Assembly (NCBI GenBank): GCA_964624255.1
Contig: CAZUWV010000085.1
Span: forward strand, 1 to 6,020
DNA length: 6,020 nt
Reading direction: 5' to 3'
Source of the DNA: JAUZQZ01 sp964624255
GTDB taxonomy: Bacteria; Pseudomonadota; Zetaproteobacteria; Mariprofundales; Mariprofundaceae
Part shown: piece by piece, positions 4,967 through 6,020 of the stretch
How positions within the stretch are numbered: the first letter of the stretch is position 1
How the letters are laid out: every line of letters begins with the position of its first letter
The notes under the pieces: model-generated
What the model was told of the DNA's origin: nothing
The model's input: the letters and a program-made list of their open reading frames with translations, nothing else
Databases searched by the model: none
Translations under genes and position numbers: made by a program

Positions 4967-5287
4967 TTATTTCAGGCGCGGCAGGGATATTTTACGTGAG
5001 CTGCCACCCTTGCCAAGGACGACCATGTCGCCAGTCGGCTTGCTGTTGATGCCAATCTCAAGCTTGTCGCCCTCATGGTAGGGCAGAACTTTCCCCATAG
5101 GCACATCCAGCTCAAAACGGCCATTCTCCACATCGGATTCAGCCATCACCTCACCCTTCCAGAGGGCCTCGACGTCAATGTTCGGGGGAGCCTTGCCGTA
5201 CAATACAAATGTCGTTATTGAATCTGCGCGGGCCTGAGGGGCCAATAAAAAAATACCAAGTATCCCAATCCATTGTATACGTTTCAT
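4967..5287 (-). CDS. small secreted/periplasmic protein of unknown function
   Basis: The gene encodes 106 residues. The start at 5287 is well supported: AGGGAG lies six bases before the ATG. A Sec signal peptide is clear: basic MKR, a hydrophobic core IGILGIFLLA, then the cleavage site QARA|DS (after residue 21). The mature protein of about 85 residues is acidic to neutral, lacks cysteine, and alternates hydrophobic and polar residues (TTFVLYG, GRFELDVPMG, DKLEIGINS, GDMVVLGKGG), suggesting a small all-beta fold. It ends in a basic RKISLPRLK. I do not recognise the family. No lipobox is present, so it should be soluble in the periplasm or exported. It stands alone on the minus strand, with IS-derived DNA on both sides. 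A 16-bp palindrome follows its stop. Confidence 0.8.
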   Translation of the reverse strand: MKRIQWIGILGIFLLAPQARADSITTFVLYGKAPPNIDVEALWKGEVMAESDVENGRFELDVPMGKVLPYHEGDKLEIGINSKPTGDMVVLGKGGSSRKISLPRLK

Positions 5288-5537
5288 GCTTCACTCCCTT
5301 ATATAACCTAGATCCTACAACGTGACCTCCAATCCATGCCATAAATGGCGGCAGGAACATCAGCCGAGTAGTTCATTCATTGCTGAATTTCACCCCAAGA
5401 ATCTGTCGGACTTGTGATAAATCTACTGTGCGGCAAGCTCCCGGCGGAGCCAGGCGCGCTACGTTACCGTATCCGTCCCTTCCGGCCAAGTAACCAGACG
5501 TAAGCGTGAGCCATAGCGCAGGCCTGTGCCTGATGAC
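5288..5537. other. intergenic stretch with no recognisable gene
   Basis: All frames are broken by stops and I see no family match. The minus strand reads TTATATAAGGGAG just before the small secreted-protein gene; TTATAT could be a -10 box, but no -35 sits at proper distance. The rest may be mobile-element residue. Confidence 0.4.
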
Positions 5538-5691
5538 TGTCCGATCAATAGGACAAAAGCCGGACAGCTCGATTGATTGCGTTGCTTAAATGACCGGGTT
5601 GCTCCCATGCACCCACCCGTGTTCCGCAACAATTAGCTTGTCCGGTATGAACCGGCTGTATATTGGTATGAGAAGTACATGGAGGTATCTT
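5538..5691 (+). mobile_element. probable left end and leader of an IS21-family element
   Basis: The stretch before the istA start contains a cluster of short repeats: TGTCCG (5538-5543), GGACA (5551-5555), CGGACA (5561-5566, inverted to the first) and TGTCCGG (5639-5645). IS21 elements begin with TGT and carry multiple repeats for the transposase inside their ends. The exact tip is not proven, as the right end and target duplication are outside the window; 5538 is an estimate. Confidence 0.45.
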
Positions 5692-6020
5692 ATGCCGGGC
5701 AGTTGGATTAACCACGCACAGAGGCACTGTATATGGCATCACGATTCACAGGTGACAGTCAGGAGCGTGCGGGCCCTGCCGAGTTGAGTATAAGGTGATG
5801 GCGGAGCGGATCACCGCAAGCCCCGTCGCCACCGCACCCGCACCCGCACCCGCACCGATCCATTTACGTCCGTATGGCAGCCGGAGCTTGTGTCGATGTT
5901 GGAAGCACATCCCGGCCCCAAGGCAGCCATCCTGCTAGCCCTGCCCTTTACCCATAAATCATGCCACAGAGCCTGCTTCCGTTTGACCGGCTGAACGTAT
6001 TATCAGCATTTCAGATGGCA
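5692..6020 (+). pseudogene. istA: IS21-family transposase istA, frameshifted N-terminal part
   Basis: An ATG at 5692 follows an ideal GGAGG six bases upstream and begins MPGSWINHAQRH, like the MPGR-x-I-x-x-x-Q start of IstA. Similarity then moves through frames: LYMASRFTGDSQERAGPAEL (from about 5727) corresponds to the RLYMxxR-x-G-x-SQ-x-x-AA-x-AG segment with its helix-turn-helix, and after a stop a third frame reads HRKPRRHRTRT...DPFTSVW and PELVSMLEAHPG (about 5812-5919), matching the RTRxDPFxxVWExELVPLLE region. IstA is the DDE transposase that works with the IstB ATPase. At least two frameshifts make this copy non-functional. Similarity fades near 5925, well short of the catalytic core, so either decay continues or another junction lies there. 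A short open frame from ATG 5961 runs off the right edge without a ribosome-binding site. Confidence 0.72.
5833..5856 (+). repeat. hexamer tandem repeat, four copies of CGCACC
   Basis: Four exact tandem copies of CGCACC lie in the istA remnant and encode alternating Arg-Thr. The equivalent IstA region is normally RTRxD, so this is probably a slippage expansion in a gene no longer under selection. Confidence 0.75.

Noticed and set aside
5590..5787. 65-codon plus-strand ORF taken as one gene
   Set aside because: Its first half is IS21 leader sequence; the supported start is the ATG at 5692 with a perfect ribosome-binding site, after which the reading matches IstA.
5833..5856. Tandem hexamers considered as a CRISPR or regulatory repeat array
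   Set aside because: The units are contiguous with no spacers and sit inside a recognisable IstA segment; simple slippage explains them.
5961..6020. Open frame from ATG 5961 to the right edge (MPQSLLPFDR...)
   Set aside because: Only 20 codons are visible, with no ribosome-binding site and no recognisable family, so it cannot be supported as a gene.

Overview
This window looks like a piece of a proteobacterial chromosome (probably Gammaproteobacteria, Acidithiobacillia or a close relative). The evidence is a Rep-type superfamily 1 helicase closely resembling E. coli Rep and an inner-membrane-anchored M23 peptidoglycan peptidase, both in DNA of moderate GC content. The genus cannot be fixed from the sequence. 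Three intact-looking host genes sit among an unusually dense set of mobile-element ends and decayed transposase or reverse-transcriptase fragments, so the region reads as a genomic scrap zone around housekeeping genes.

Layout, left to right. 1-234 (minus) is the N-terminal part of an IS1634-type transposase running off the left edge. 235-735 holds only fragments: a possible N-terminus of an integrase-core transposase (minus, 373-438), a possible IS3-type C-terminal tail (plus, 490-570), and one end of an IS5-derived miniature element (661-723, copy C). 736-1674 (minus) is a complete M23 metallopeptidase with a GTG start and a plausible promoter. Across its start, on the plus strand, a short ORF may be the stub of a divergent DciA/DUF721-like gene. 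1801-1818 carries a motif shared with the IS21-like leader at the other end of the window. 1986-2230 is a remnant of a group II intron reverse transcriptase in which an N-terminal piece is joined in frame to a C-terminal piece. It runs into the right half of a second IS5-derived miniature element (2231-2344, copy B).

2541-4514 (plus) is an intact rep helicase gene with a near-consensus promoter so close that its mRNA would be almost leaderless. Its last codons lie in one arm of a long inverted repeat (4493-4525 / 4649-4681). That fold-back also brackets a 54-codon minus-strand ORF. Ten bases further is a complete 161-bp IS5-derived MITE (copy A, 4695-4855) with perfect 18-bp ends and a 4-bp target duplication. 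4967-5287 (minus) encodes a small secreted protein of unknown function. From about 5538 to the right edge is the left end of an IS21-family element with a frameshifted istA.

The genes do not form an operon or pathway: the M23 peptidase acts in the cell wall, Rep acts at replication forks, and the small secreted protein is unassigned. I see no CRISPR array, tRNA or rRNA gene, and nothing that amounts to a new multi-gene system. The most unusual items are the fold-back element that supplies the Rep C-terminus, the in-frame deletion in the reverse transcriptase, and the family of three IS5-derived miniature copies.
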